A stretch of 64,000 nt of DNA, from contig NZ_CP107785.1 in assembly GCF_036345915.1 (NCBI RefSeq), positions 8,370,001 to 8,434,000 on the forward strand, written 5' to 3'. Positions 17,133 through 24,827 of this stretch are shown in pieces (position 1 is the first letter of the stretch; each line of letters begins with the position of its first letter). This DNA is from Nocardia sp. NBC_00565. GTDB lineage: Bacteria > Actinomycetota > Actinomycetes > Mycobacteriales > Mycobacteriaceae. A program made the position numbers and the translations under genes. The notes under the pieces are model-generated. The model saw only the letters and a list, made by a program, of their open reading frames with translations, was not told the origin of the DNA and made no database searches.

Positions 17133-17869
17133 AGCTGGGCTCCCATCGGTGTCTCGGCGGTCGTCGCGTCGGCCCGGCGGGGCTGGGTGCGTTGGGGCTG
17201 GGTGCGTTGGGCTCGGGCGCGTTGGGCATTGGCGTGGCGGCGGCGGTGCCGTTCGATCTGCATCCGCACGTCATCGGAGATGGTCGGTTCGGCGGCGAGC
17301 AGGATCGCGAGCAGTTCCGGATCATTGCCGGTGAACAGGTCGCGCACGGTGACACCGTGGTCGGGCGTGTGCACGATCTCGACCGTGTCACCGGCGCCGA
17401 TCGTGCCCTCGGTGAGTACGCGCAGGTAGGCGCCGGTATCGCTCTGCAGCGTGAAGCGCTTGACCCACTGGGCCTCGCCGGACCAGTGCTGGAAGGTGGC
17501 GCAGGGAACACGCGGCGCGCTCACTTCGAGCAGGGTGTCGCCGATGGACCAGTGCGCGCCGATCACCGCGTCACTGACCGCGAGACCGGAGATGCGCAGG
17601 TTCTCGCCGAACCAGCCCGCGGGCAGTTCGCGGCCGAGTTCCGCGCCCCAGCGCCGGGCGTCCTCCTCGGCGTAGGCGTAGACGGCCTGGTGCACGCCAC
17701 CGTGATTCGTGATGTCGCATACGTGATCACCGTCGAGACCGCGAGCGCGCACGGCCACCCGGTCGGGCACCGGTCGCTTATCGATCGCGGTCCGGCCGAC
17801 GCGGCCGGGCGCGTCGAGTTCGGCGTGTACGACACAGACGGCCAGTACCCGCGCCCGATCGGACGGCAT
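17129..17869 (-). CDS. MOSC domain protein
   Basis: 246 aa. The MOSC core is seen in VRARGLDGDHVCDITNHGGVHQAVYAYAEED, GWFGENLRISG and SAPRVPCATFQHW, with the conserved Cys in the last motif. MOSC domains bind molybdenum cofactor sulfur or handle reactive thiol and hydroxylamine substrates (YiiM-like). After about residue 205 the protein ends in a low-complexity basic tail (HRRRHANAQRARAQRTQPQRTQP is longer than one repeat unit; the unit is QRTQP) encoded by a 15-bp tandem repeat. One-base TGATG overlap with ygfZ upstream. Confidence 0.9.
   Translation of the reverse strand: MPSDRARVLAVCVVHAELDAPGRVGRTAIDKRPVPDRVAVRARGLDGDHVCDITNHGGVHQAVYAYAEEDARRWGAELGRELPAGWFGENLRISGLAVSDAVIGAHWSIGDTLLEVSAPRVPCATFQHWSGEAQWVKRFTLQSDTGAYLRVLTEGTIGAGDTVEIVHTPDHGVTVRDLFTGNDPELLAILLAAEPTISDDVRMQIERHRRRHANAQRARAQRTQPQRTQPRRADATTAETPMGAQL
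17180..17224 (-). repeat. 15-bp minisatellite inside the MOSC gene
   Basis: About three copies of GGGCTGGGTGCGTTG (17180, 17195, and a degenerate copy at 17210). On the coding strand each unit gives the pentapeptide QRTQP. The unit is a multiple of three, so copy changes keep the frame. Confidence 0.85.
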
Positions 17870-18993
17870 CAGCGGCCACGCAGCCGGTCGACCGCGACGC
17901 GACCCGCCTGGTGTGCGTCATCGGTGGGCACCGAATCCGGATCGATGGCGGCGGCGCTCGGGCCCGCGGTCAGCGCGGTATCGGCCGGGATCGTGCGTTT
18001 GACCAAAGCCAGTGCGATGGGCCCGAATTCGTAATGGTCGACGACGGTGCCGAGCCTGCCGACCGTGCGGCCGCCCGCGGTGACGTCCTCGCCAGTGCTC
18101 GGGCGCTCGTCGGCGGAGCCGTCCAAGTGCAGCAGCACCAGGTGACGCGGCGGTTTGCCGAGGTTGTGTACCCGGGCCACCGTTTCCTGTCCGCGGTAGC
18201 AGCCCTTGTCCAGGTGGACCGCGCCGTGCTCGTCGACCCCGCCGATCCAGCGGGCCTCGTGCGGGATGGTGCGTTCGTCGGTATCCAGGCCGATCCGGGG
18301 ACGCAGTGCGGCGACGCGCAGCGCCTCGAAGGCCCACATGCCGGCCGGTTCGGCGCCCGCGGCGGTGAGGCCGGCCCAGCGGTCGGCGAGTTGGTCGCGC
18401 GGGATCACCAGATCGAAGGAGTCCGCGCTCGGCCACGGCATCCGGCGCAGGAATCCGCCGCTCGGCAGCGGTACCGCGTCGTAGGTGTCGGGGAGAGCGG
18501 TAAGGCCCAGCGTCTCGGTCAGTGCACCGGCGCGCGGGCCGAGCAGGCTCAGGACCACGTGATCGGGGGCCTCGACCGGCTTGGCGTCGGCCCAGAAGAC
18601 CATCTTCGCCAGGAACTCCAGCAGCGCCGGTCCGCGGTCGGCCTCGGTGTCGATCCACGCCGTGCCGTCCAGTTCGGTGAGCACGAAGTGATGCAGCACC
18701 CGGCCGTTGAGATCGAGGTCCAGGCTCTCCGCCGACCGGCCGTCGCTCAGGTTCGCGATGTGCTGGCTGGTGATGGTGTGCAACCAGGTCAGCCGCTCGG
18801 CACCGGTGATCTTCAGAACGAAACGATGCGACCGATCGACGATCGCCACCCGTTGCGCGGCGGCGCGCTGTTCGCCGAAGGGATCCCCGTAATGCCACGC
18901 GACGGCGGCATCCGGCGAACCGGCCGCTCCCGCGACGGCGCCCGGTACAGCGAGGATGGGGCTGGGTGCAACGACCACGGACACGTAGACCAC
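17869..18993 (-). CDS. ygfZ: YgfZ/GcvT-family folate-binding protein
   Basis: 374 aa from GTG 18993 (MVYVSVVVAPSP); the frame is open further upstream only through repeat DNA, so that part is not counted. The family signature KGCYRGQETVARVHNLGKPPRHLV is present (here DKGCYRGQE), with the conserved Cys. YgfZ proteins bind tetrahydrofolate and assist Fe-S cluster enzymes. N-terminal GcvT-like motifs are RVAIVDRSHRFVLKITG and LTWLHTITSQHI. It is the first gene of the ygfZ-MOSC-asparaginase operon. Repeat copy 2 lies directly upstream. Confidence 0.92.
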   Translation of the reverse strand: MVYVSVVVAPSPILAVPGAVAGAAGSPDAAVAWHYGDPFGEQRAAAQRVAIVDRSHRFVLKITGAERLTWLHTITSQHIANLSDGRSAESLDLDLNGRVLHHFVLTELDGTAWIDTEADRGPALLEFLAKMVFWADAKPVEAPDHVVLSLLGPRAGALTETLGLTALPDTYDAVPLPSGGFLRRMPWPSADSFDLVIPRDQLADRWAGLTAAGAEPAGMWAFEALRVAALRPRIGLDTDERTIPHEARWIGGVDEHGAVHLDKGCYRGQETVARVHNLGKPPRHLVLLHLDGSADERPSTGEDVTAGGRTVGRLGTVVDHYEFGPIALALVKRTIPADTALTAGPSAAAIDPDSVPTDDAHQAGRVAVDRLRGR

Positions 18994-19060
18994 TCTAGGC
19001 GCGAACCTAATTGCTTGCTGTCGGTGGCCTGTTGAGGGTGCGGCACGTCCGCTCCTCAGC

Positions 19061-19272
19061 GACCACGACGGAGCGAGTCTTACGAGCGACGTTCGCGGCC
19101 CGTCTCGCGTCCGCGCCGGAGGCGCGGCCATCGAACTCAGCCGAGTCGTCGAAGCGCATGCGCCGCAGGCGCGAGTTTCGACGGCACCGCTTGCGACTGC
19201 TTGCAGGTCGCTCGAAAGGATCGGACGCGAGACATCGGGGGGCCGCGAACACGCAGCGCCGCAGGCGCGGCA
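19061..19272 (+). repeat. interspersed nested-palindrome repeat, copy 2
   Basis: About 212 bp between ygfZ and pabC, inverted relative to copy 1. Compared with copy 1 it carries two extra stretches: one after CGTCTCGCGTCC (19113-19140) and one near 19183-19217. The terminal arms GTTCGCGGCCCGTCTCGCG (19091 on) and GACGCGAGACATCGGGG...GGCCGCGAAC (to 19250) remain complementary. It occupies most of the 330-bp gap 18994-19323; nothing else is recognisable there except the pabC ribosome-site region. Confidence 0.85.
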
Positions 19273-19323
19273 AATCCAACACAGTCCTAGGCGCGGTCAT
19301 CGAACACCGCCTACTCTCGTCCC

Positions 19324-20241
19324 ATGGTGGATCGAGTTCTAGTAACACTCGACGGCGCCGTCCAAGATCCGGACGCGCCGTTGTTGTTTGCCGACGACAT
19401 CGGCGTGCTGCGCGGCGACGGTGTCTTCGAGACGATTTTGGTGCGTGGCGGGAACGCGTGCGCGATCGAATTTCATCTTGGCCGACTGCGTCGTTCGGCG
19501 CAGGCGCTCGATCTACCCGAGCTCGAGCTAGGGAAGTGGCGGGACGCGATCGAGACGGCGACGAAGGAATGGGGCACCGAGCGCGAGGGCCTGCTGCGGC
19601 TGGTGCTCACGCGGGGTCGCGATACCGAGCTATCGGCCCGGTCCAGCGTCACCTCCGGTGATCTCGCGGCCGCGGTGCCGGTGCCGACTTCCTATGTGTT
19701 GGTGCTGCCGGTGCCGGATCGGGTGCACAAGGCGCGCACCGATGGCGTCGCGGTGGTGTCGCTCTCGCGCGGTATCTCGGTCGATCTGGCGCAGGCCGCG
19801 CCCTGGCAGCTGCTCGGTGCGAAGACGCTGTCGTATGCCACCAATATGGCCGCGCTGCGCTTCGCCCACCGGATGGGCGCCGATGACGTGATCTTCACCA
19901 GTACCGAGAACCGAGTGCTGGAGGGGCCGCGCTCCTCGGTCGTGATCGCGCGGGACAAGCAGCTGATCACGCCGCCCGCGAAGAACGGCGTACTGCCCGG
20001 GGTCACCCAGCGGGCGCTGTTCGCCGAGGCCGAGAAGGCCGGGTGGAAGACCAGCTACAACTCGCTGTTCACCGCGGATCTGCTGACCTGCGACAGCATT
20101 TGGCTGTTGTCGAGCATCACCTTGGCGGCTCGGGTGAATTCGCTGGACGGACTGCGCATGATGGCGCCGGACAACGCGGCCGAGATCATCGAGTTGGTGG
20201 ACCGGGCAGTGGAACGCGCCGGAGCCATCGGCGATTGGTAG
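19324..20241 (+). CDS. pabC: aminodeoxychorismate lyase / class IV aminotransferase
   Basis: 305 aa, PLP enzyme of fold type IV. Motifs: LLFADDIGVLRGDGVFETI at the N-terminus, the PLP lysine Lys167 in QLLGAKTLSYATNM, and DDVIFTSTENRVLEGPRSSVV around the cofactor phosphate site. The likely reaction is removal of pyruvate from aminodeoxychorismate to give p-aminobenzoate for folate; a D-amino-acid or branched-chain aminotransferase role cannot be excluded by sequence alone. Neighbour ygfZ is a folate-binding protein on the opposite strand, which fits. Confidence 0.88.
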   Translation: MVDRVLVTLDGAVQDPDAPLLFADDIGVLRGDGVFETILVRGGNACAIEFHLGRLRRSAQALDLPELELGKWRDAIETATKEWGTEREGLLRLVLTRGRDTELSARSSVTSGDLAAAVPVPTSYVLVLPVPDRVHKARTDGVAVVSLSRGISVDLAQAAPWQLLGAKTLSYATNMAALRFAHRMGADDVIFTSTENRVLEGPRSSVVIARDKQLITPPAKNGVLPGVTQRALFAEAEKAGWKTSYNSLFTADLLTCDSIWLLSSITLAARVNSLDGLRMMAPDNAAEIIELVDRAVERAGAIGDW

Positions 20242-20252
20242 GTGCGGCGCTG

Positions 20253-20283
20253 TGCCGTGATCCTTCGTTGCCGTGATCTTCGT
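20253..20283 (+). repeat. 16-bp tandem direct repeat before cydA
   Basis: TGCCGTGATCCTTCGT at 20253-20268 is followed at once by TGCCGTGATCTTCGT. It lies just after the pabC stop, upstream of the cydA promoter. Confidence 0.75.
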
Positions 20284-20287
20284 CCTA

Positions 20288-20300
20288 CTACGACGCGTAG
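20288..20300. promoter_or_regulatory. palindrome upstream of cydA
   Basis: CTACG-ACG-CGTAG. The same half-sites recur, with a wider spacer, at 20403-20418, so the two may be sites for one regulator. Confidence 0.45.
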
Positions 20301-20371
20301 GAGAGGGTGACGAGCTCGGAAAACGGGCCGTTGACGGTCTTGTGTCCCGGTGTGTCGTGGCATAAGGCGTC

Positions 20372-20418
20372 TTGATCGGCCCTTTCCTGGGCGTACTCTT
20401 TACTACGTCATGTCGTAG
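20372..20418 (+). promoter_or_regulatory. candidate cydA promoter and overlapping operator
   Basis: TTGATC (20372-20377), 16-bp spacer, TACTCT (20394-20399); the expected start of transcription falls in a CTACG-N6-CGTAG palindrome (20403-20418). A repressor bound there would block initiation. The identity of the factor is unknown. Confidence 0.5.
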
Positions 20419-20436
20419 ATCGGCAGGAGGTCGGTT

Positions 20437-21924
20437 TTGAGCGTCCTGGACTTATCGCGTTGGCAGTTCGGCATCACGACCGTCTATCACTTCATCTTCG
20501 TACCGTTGACGATCGGTCTCGCCCCGCTCGTGGCGGGTATGCAGACCGCTTGGGTGATTACCGGCAAAGAGCACTGGTACCGGCTGACCAAATTTTTCGG
20601 AAAACTTTTCCTGATCAACTTCGCGCTCGGTGTCGCCACCGGCATCGTGCAAGAGTTCCAGTTCGGGATGAACTGGAGCGAATACTCACGCTTCGTCGGC
20701 GACGTCTTCGGCGCACCGCTCGCGCTGGAAGCACTCGTCGCGTTCTTCCTGGAGTCGACCTTCCTCGGTCTGTGGATCTTCGGCTGGGCGCGATTGCCCA
20801 AAGCGCTACACCTGGCGACGATTTGGCTCGTCGCGATCGGCGTGAACGCCTCCGCGTACTTCATCGTCGCGGCCAACTCCTTCATGCAGCATCCGGTCGG
20901 CGCCAAATACAACCCCGAGCGCGGGCGCGCCGAACTCACCAGCATCTGGGAAGTGCTCACGAACAACACGACGCTGGCGGCATTTCCGCACGTGGTGGCC
21001 GGAGCGTTCCTCACCTCGGGCACATTCGTGGTCGGCATCGCCGGATGGTGGATGGTGCGCAACGCCCGCAGCGGCGACGAGACGAAAATCGCTGAGGCGC
21101 GCACGATGTGGCGCTCCGGCGGCCGCGCCGGCCTGTGGGTGATCGTGGTGGCCGGTGTCGCGCTGTTCTTCACCGGTGACGTGCAGGGCAAGCTGATGTT
21201 CGAACAGCAGCCGATGAAGATGGCCTCGGCGGAATCGTTGTGCAACACCGCAACCGATCCGGACTTCTCGGTCCTGACCATCGGTACGCACAACAACTGC
21301 GACAGCGTGACCCACGTGCTCGAGGTGCCGTATGTGCTGCCGTACCTGGCCAAGGGCAAGTTCAGCGATGTCACCCTGGACGGCGTCACCGATCTGCAGC
21401 ACGCCTACAACGCGAAGTTCGGCCCCGGCGACTACCGGCCCAACCTGTTCGTCACCTACTGGTCCTTCCGCGCCATGATCGGACTGTCGGCCGGGGCGAT
21501 CCTGCTCTGGTTGGTCGGCCTGTGGCTGACCCGCGGCGGCCGGATCACCGATAAGCGCTGGTACTCGTGGCTGTGCCTGATCGCCATCCCGACCCCGTTC
21601 CTGGCAAACAGCGCGGGCTGGGTCTTCACCGAAATGGGCAGGCAGCCTTGGGTTGTCGCGCCGAATCCGACCGGTGACCAACAGCTGCGGCTGATGGTGC
21701 AGCAAGGCGTCTCCGACCACGTCGCGGGCACGGTGATCACCTCGCTGGTGGTCTTCACCCTGCTCTACGGCGCGCTCGCGGTGGTGTGGTTCTACCTGAT
21801 GCGCCGGTACACGATCGCAGGCCCCGAAGCGGCCCCGACGATTCCGCCGGACGATACGGGTGGGTCGGCCGGGCGGCATCGTGCCGAAGAGCCTGCCGTC
21901 GAACAGCTTTCATTCGCGTACTAG
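20437..21924 (+). CDS. cydA: cytochrome bd oxidase subunit I
   Basis: 495 aa from TTG 20437 behind a perfect AGGAGG. Subunit I of the quinol oxidase that reduces oxygen to water with high affinity; it carries the three hemes. Seen: YHFIFVPLTIGLAPLVAGMQ with the conserved His of helix I, a FQFGMNWSEYSRFVGDVFGAPLA-type segment (shown here in part), and the GRQPW motif near residue 400 typical of CydA. The Q-loop is of short type. First gene of cydABDC. Confidence 0.97.
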   Translation: MSVLDLSRWQFGITTVYHFIFVPLTIGLAPLVAGMQTAWVITGKEHWYRLTKFFGKLFLINFALGVATGIVQEFQFGMNWSEYSRFVGDVFGAPLALEALVAFFLESTFLGLWIFGWARLPKALHLATIWLVAIGVNASAYFIVAANSFMQHPVGAKYNPERGRAELTSIWEVLTNNTTLAAFPHVVAGAFLTSGTFVVGIAGWWMVRNARSGDETKIAEARTMWRSGGRAGLWVIVVAGVALFFTGDVQGKLMFEQQPMKMASAESLCNTATDPDFSVLTIGTHNNCDSVTHVLEVPYVLPYLAKGKFSDVTLDGVTDLQHAYNAKFGPGDYRPNLFVTYWSFRAMIGLSAGAILLWLVGLWLTRGGRITDKRWYSWLCLIAIPTPFLANSAGWVFTEMGRQPWVVAPNPTGDQQLRLMVQQGVSDHVAGTVITSLVVFTLLYGALAVVWFYLMRRYTIAGPEAAPTIPPDDTGGSAGRHRAEEPAVEQLSFAY

Positions 21925-21934
21925 GGAGCCGACG

Positions 21935-22966
21935 ATGAATCTGCAACAGTTCTGGTTTCTGCTGATCGGCGTCTTGTTCACCGGCTACTTCGTGTTGGAG
22001 GGCTTCGACTTCGGGGTCGGCATGCTGATGCCGATCCTCGGCAAGGGCAGCGATACTCGAAGGCGGGTGGTGCTCAATACGATCGGGCCGGTGTGGGACG
22101 GCAACGAGGTCTGGTTGCTGACCGCGGCCGGTGCGATGTTCGCGGCCTTCCCGGAGTGGTATGCGAGCCTGTTCTCCGGCTTCTACCTCGCGCTGCTGCT
22201 GGTGTTGGTCGCGCTGATCGTGCGGGTCTGCGCGATCGAATACCGCAGCAAGGTCAACGATCCACGCTGGCGGGCCTGGTGTGATGCCGCGATCGGAATC
22301 GGTTCCTGGATACCGGCGCTGGCGTGGGGCTGGGTGTTCGCCAATGTGGTGCGCGGGGTGCCGTTGAACGAGAAGAAGCAGATCGCCGGTTCGGTGTGGG
22401 ATCTGCTCGGGCCGTACGCATTGCTCGGCGGGCTGTCGACCGGGTTGCTGTTCGCGTTGCACGGTGCGGTGTTCCTGGCGTTGAAGACCGGCGGCGAGGT
22501 GCGCGACGACGCGGTGAAGTCGGTGCGGCTGTTGCTGGTGCCGACCGCGGTGGTGGTCGGTGCGTTCGGGGTGTGGACGCAGCTGGCCTACGGGACCGAA
22601 TGGACCTGGATTCCTTTGGTGCTGGCGGTGATCGGGCTGGTTGTCGCCGCGGCGGCGAGCTTCGCCGATCGGGACGGGTGGGCGTTCGTCGGTACGGCGG
22701 TCACCACCGCTGCGGCCACCGTACTGCTGTTCGGGTCGCTGTATCCGAATGTGTTGCCCTCCACCATCAGCGACATGTTCGACCTGACCATCGACAATGC
22801 CTCCTCGACGCCGTACACGCTGAAGGTGATGAGTTGGGCGGCGGTGATCGTCACGCCGGTGGTGCTCGGATACCAGGGCTGGACGTATTGGGTATTCCGC
22901 AAACGGATTACGGTCGAGCAGATTCCGGCGCCCATCGGCCTGCCATTGGCATCGGTCGAGGACTGA
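21935..22966 (+). CDS. cydB: cytochrome bd oxidase subunit II
   Basis: 343 aa from ATG 21935 with GGGAG upstream. Opens with FWFLLIGVLFTGYFVLEGFD and GVGMLMP, the standard CydB start, then RRVVLNTIGPVWDGNEVWL. Eight to nine membrane helices. Forms the oxidase with CydA. Ten bases separate it from cydA and one base from cydD. Confidence 0.97.
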   Translation: MNLQQFWFLLIGVLFTGYFVLEGFDFGVGMLMPILGKGSDTRRRVVLNTIGPVWDGNEVWLLTAAGAMFAAFPEWYASLFSGFYLALLLVLVALIVRVCAIEYRSKVNDPRWRAWCDAAIGIGSWIPALAWGWVFANVVRGVPLNEKKQIAGSVWDLLGPYALLGGLSTGLLFALHGAVFLALKTGGEVRDDAVKSVRLLLVPTAVVVGAFGVWTQLAYGTEWTWIPLVLAVIGLVVAAAASFADRDGWAFVGTAVTTAAATVLLFGSLYPNVLPSTISDMFDLTIDNASSTPYTLKVMSWAAVIVTPVVLGYQGWTYWVFRKRITVEQIPAPIGLPLASVED

Positions 22967-22967
22967 C

Positions 22968-24827
22968 ATGGCTCGTCCACCCGTCGACCCCCGGCTGTGG
23001 AAGTACGCGCGCTCGGCCCGCCGCTATCTGGTGCTGAGTGTGGCGCTGTCCCTGGTGATCACCGGCTCGATCGTGGTGACGGCGGTGGCACTGGCGAACG
23101 TGCTGGCCGGGGTCATCACCGACCCCGGTCGGCGCTCCTTCGGGGCGTGGACGTTCGAATTGATCGTGCTGGCCGTCGCGATCGGCTGCCGGGTGCTCGC
23201 CACCGGGGTGCAATCCCGGCTCGCGCATCGCGCCGGGGCCACGGTGGTCGCCGAACTGGAAACCGCCGTGCTGGACGCGGGTGCCCGGCTGGCACCGCGT
23301 GAACTCGAAACGCGCCGAACCGAACTCGCGGTGGTGGTGAGCACCGGTCTGACCGGGCTGCGGGCGTATCTCACCGGGTATCTGCCCGCACTGTTGCTGG
23401 CCTGCCTGGTGCCGCCGATCGTGCTGGTGGTCATCGCATTTCACGATCCGATCTCCGGGGTCATCGCGGTGGTCACCCTGCCGCTGATCCCGGTGTTCAT
23501 GATCCTCATCGGCCTGCTCACACAGGGGCGGGCGCAAGCCACGCTCGCCGCGACCACCCGGCTGTCGGATCAGCTACTCGACCTTTTCGCCGGCATGCCG
23601 ACGTTGCGTGCGCTCGGGCGGGAGGTCGGTGGTGCGCCCGTGAATTCGCCCGACAGCCGGATTCGCTCGATGGAGTACCGGGTGCGCGAGCTCGGGGATG
23701 CGTTGCGGCAGCGGACGATGCGTACACTCCGGATCGCGTTCCTGTCGTCGATGGTGCTCGAAATGCTCGCGACGCTGAGTGTGGCACTGATCGCGGTTTC
23801 CATCGGGCTGCGGTTGGTGTATGGCGAGATGAGCCTCTACGCCGGGTTGGTGGCGTTGATCCTCGCGCCGGAGGTGTATCTGCCGCTGCGGATGGTGGGC
23901 GAGCGGTTCCATGCGGCGCAGGATGGCATGGCGGCGGCTGATCGGGCCTTTGCCGTCTTGGAGCCGGAAACTGTTGCGGCTGAGCATGACTCGAGCTCCG
24001 GCGTTGGCGAGTCGGCGGAGTTTGCGCGGGCGGCACCTGATCCGGGTCACGGGCTCAGCGCAAGGTCGTCGGATCGCTTGGGGGCACGGATCGACGAAAG
24101 TAGCGAGTTCAGCCGAACGGACTTCGCGGGCGTCATCGAGATACGCGATCTTACGGTGCGCGCCAGAGACGGGCTCGCGCCTGCCGGACTGTCGGCGGTA
24201 CTGCGACCCGATGCGGTGACGGTGCTCACCGGTCCCAATGGAAGCGGGAAATCGACGGCGCTGCAGGCGATCCTGGGATTGATCGGGCCGGACCGGGGAT
24301 CGGTGACGGTGGACGGCACCGACGTGCGCGGCCTGGACCAGGAGCTGTGGTGGTCCCGACTGGCCTGGCTACCCCAGCGCCCGGTCCTGGTACCAGGAAC
24401 GCTGCGCGAGAACTTCGAACTACTCGGAGCACGCACATCCGAACGCACCGCCAAGGGCGCGTCCCGAGTCATCGACGAACTCGAAGCCGCCTGCATCGCA
24501 ACCGGATTCGACGCGGTCCTGGACGAACTCCCGCACGGTTGGGACACGGTGGTCGGCGCGGGCGGCGTCGGCCTGTCCCTGGGCCAGCGCCAGCGCCTCG
24601 CCCTCACCAGAGTGCTGGCCGCCGACCGCCCCGTCCTCCTCCTGGACGAACCGACCGCCCATCTCGACCCCGCCAGCGAGGCCACAGTCCTCACCGCGCT
24701 ACACCAACGAGCCCGCGCAGGCGCCACCGTAATCGTCATCGGCCACCGCCCATCCATCCTCGCCGCCGCCGACCACCTCATCCCGGTCCGAGCCCGAACC
24801 CCAGACCCCCAGGCGGCTCTCCGATGA
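22968..24827 (+). CDS. cydD: thiol reductant ABC exporter subunit CydD
   Basis: 619 aa: six-helix transmembrane domain, then an ABC domain with Walker A GPNGSGKST near residue 422, signature LSLGQRQRL near 536 and Walker B LLLDEPTAHLDP. With CydC it exports glutathione or cysteine (mycothiol-system thiols in this group are an inference) and is needed to assemble cytochrome bd. A Ser- and acid-rich linker of about 45 residues (SGVGESAEFARAAPDPG...) joins the two domains, longer than usual and of different codon texture. Overlaps cydC by ATGA. Confidence 0.95.
   Translation: MARPPVDPRLWKYARSARRYLVLSVALSLVITGSIVVTAVALANVLAGVITDPGRRSFGAWTFELIVLAVAIGCRVLATGVQSRLAHRAGATVVAELETAVLDAGARLAPRELETRRTELAVVVSTGLTGLRAYLTGYLPALLLACLVPPIVLVVIAFHDPISGVIAVVTLPLIPVFMILIGLLTQGRAQATLAATTRLSDQLLDLFAGMPTLRALGREVGGAPVNSPDSRIRSMEYRVRELGDALRQRTMRTLRIAFLSSMVLEMLATLSVALIAVSIGLRLVYGEMSLYAGLVALILAPEVYLPLRMVGERFHAAQDGMAAADRAFAVLEPETVAAEHDSSSGVGESAEFARAAPDPGHGLSARSSDRLGARIDESSEFSRTDFAGVIEIRDLTVRARDGLAPAGLSAVLRPDAVTVLTGPNGSGKSTALQAILGLIGPDRGSVTVDGTDVRGLDQELWWSRLAWLPQRPVLVPGTLRENFELLGARTSERTAKGASRVIDELEAACIATGFDAVLDELPHGWDTVVGAGGVGLSLGQRQRLALTRVLAADRPVLLLDEPTAHLDPASEATVLTALHQRARAGATVIVIGHRPSILAAADHLIPVRARTPDPQAALR

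Noticed and set aside
15423..19272. Composite transposon bounded by inverted insertion sequences
   Set aside because: The inverted elements are too short for a transposase and the genes between are conserved housekeeping neighbours of purM, so the block itself is not foreign.
20487..21389. Minus-strand frame opposite cydA
   Set aside because: Antisense of conserved CydA; no ribosome site or domain.
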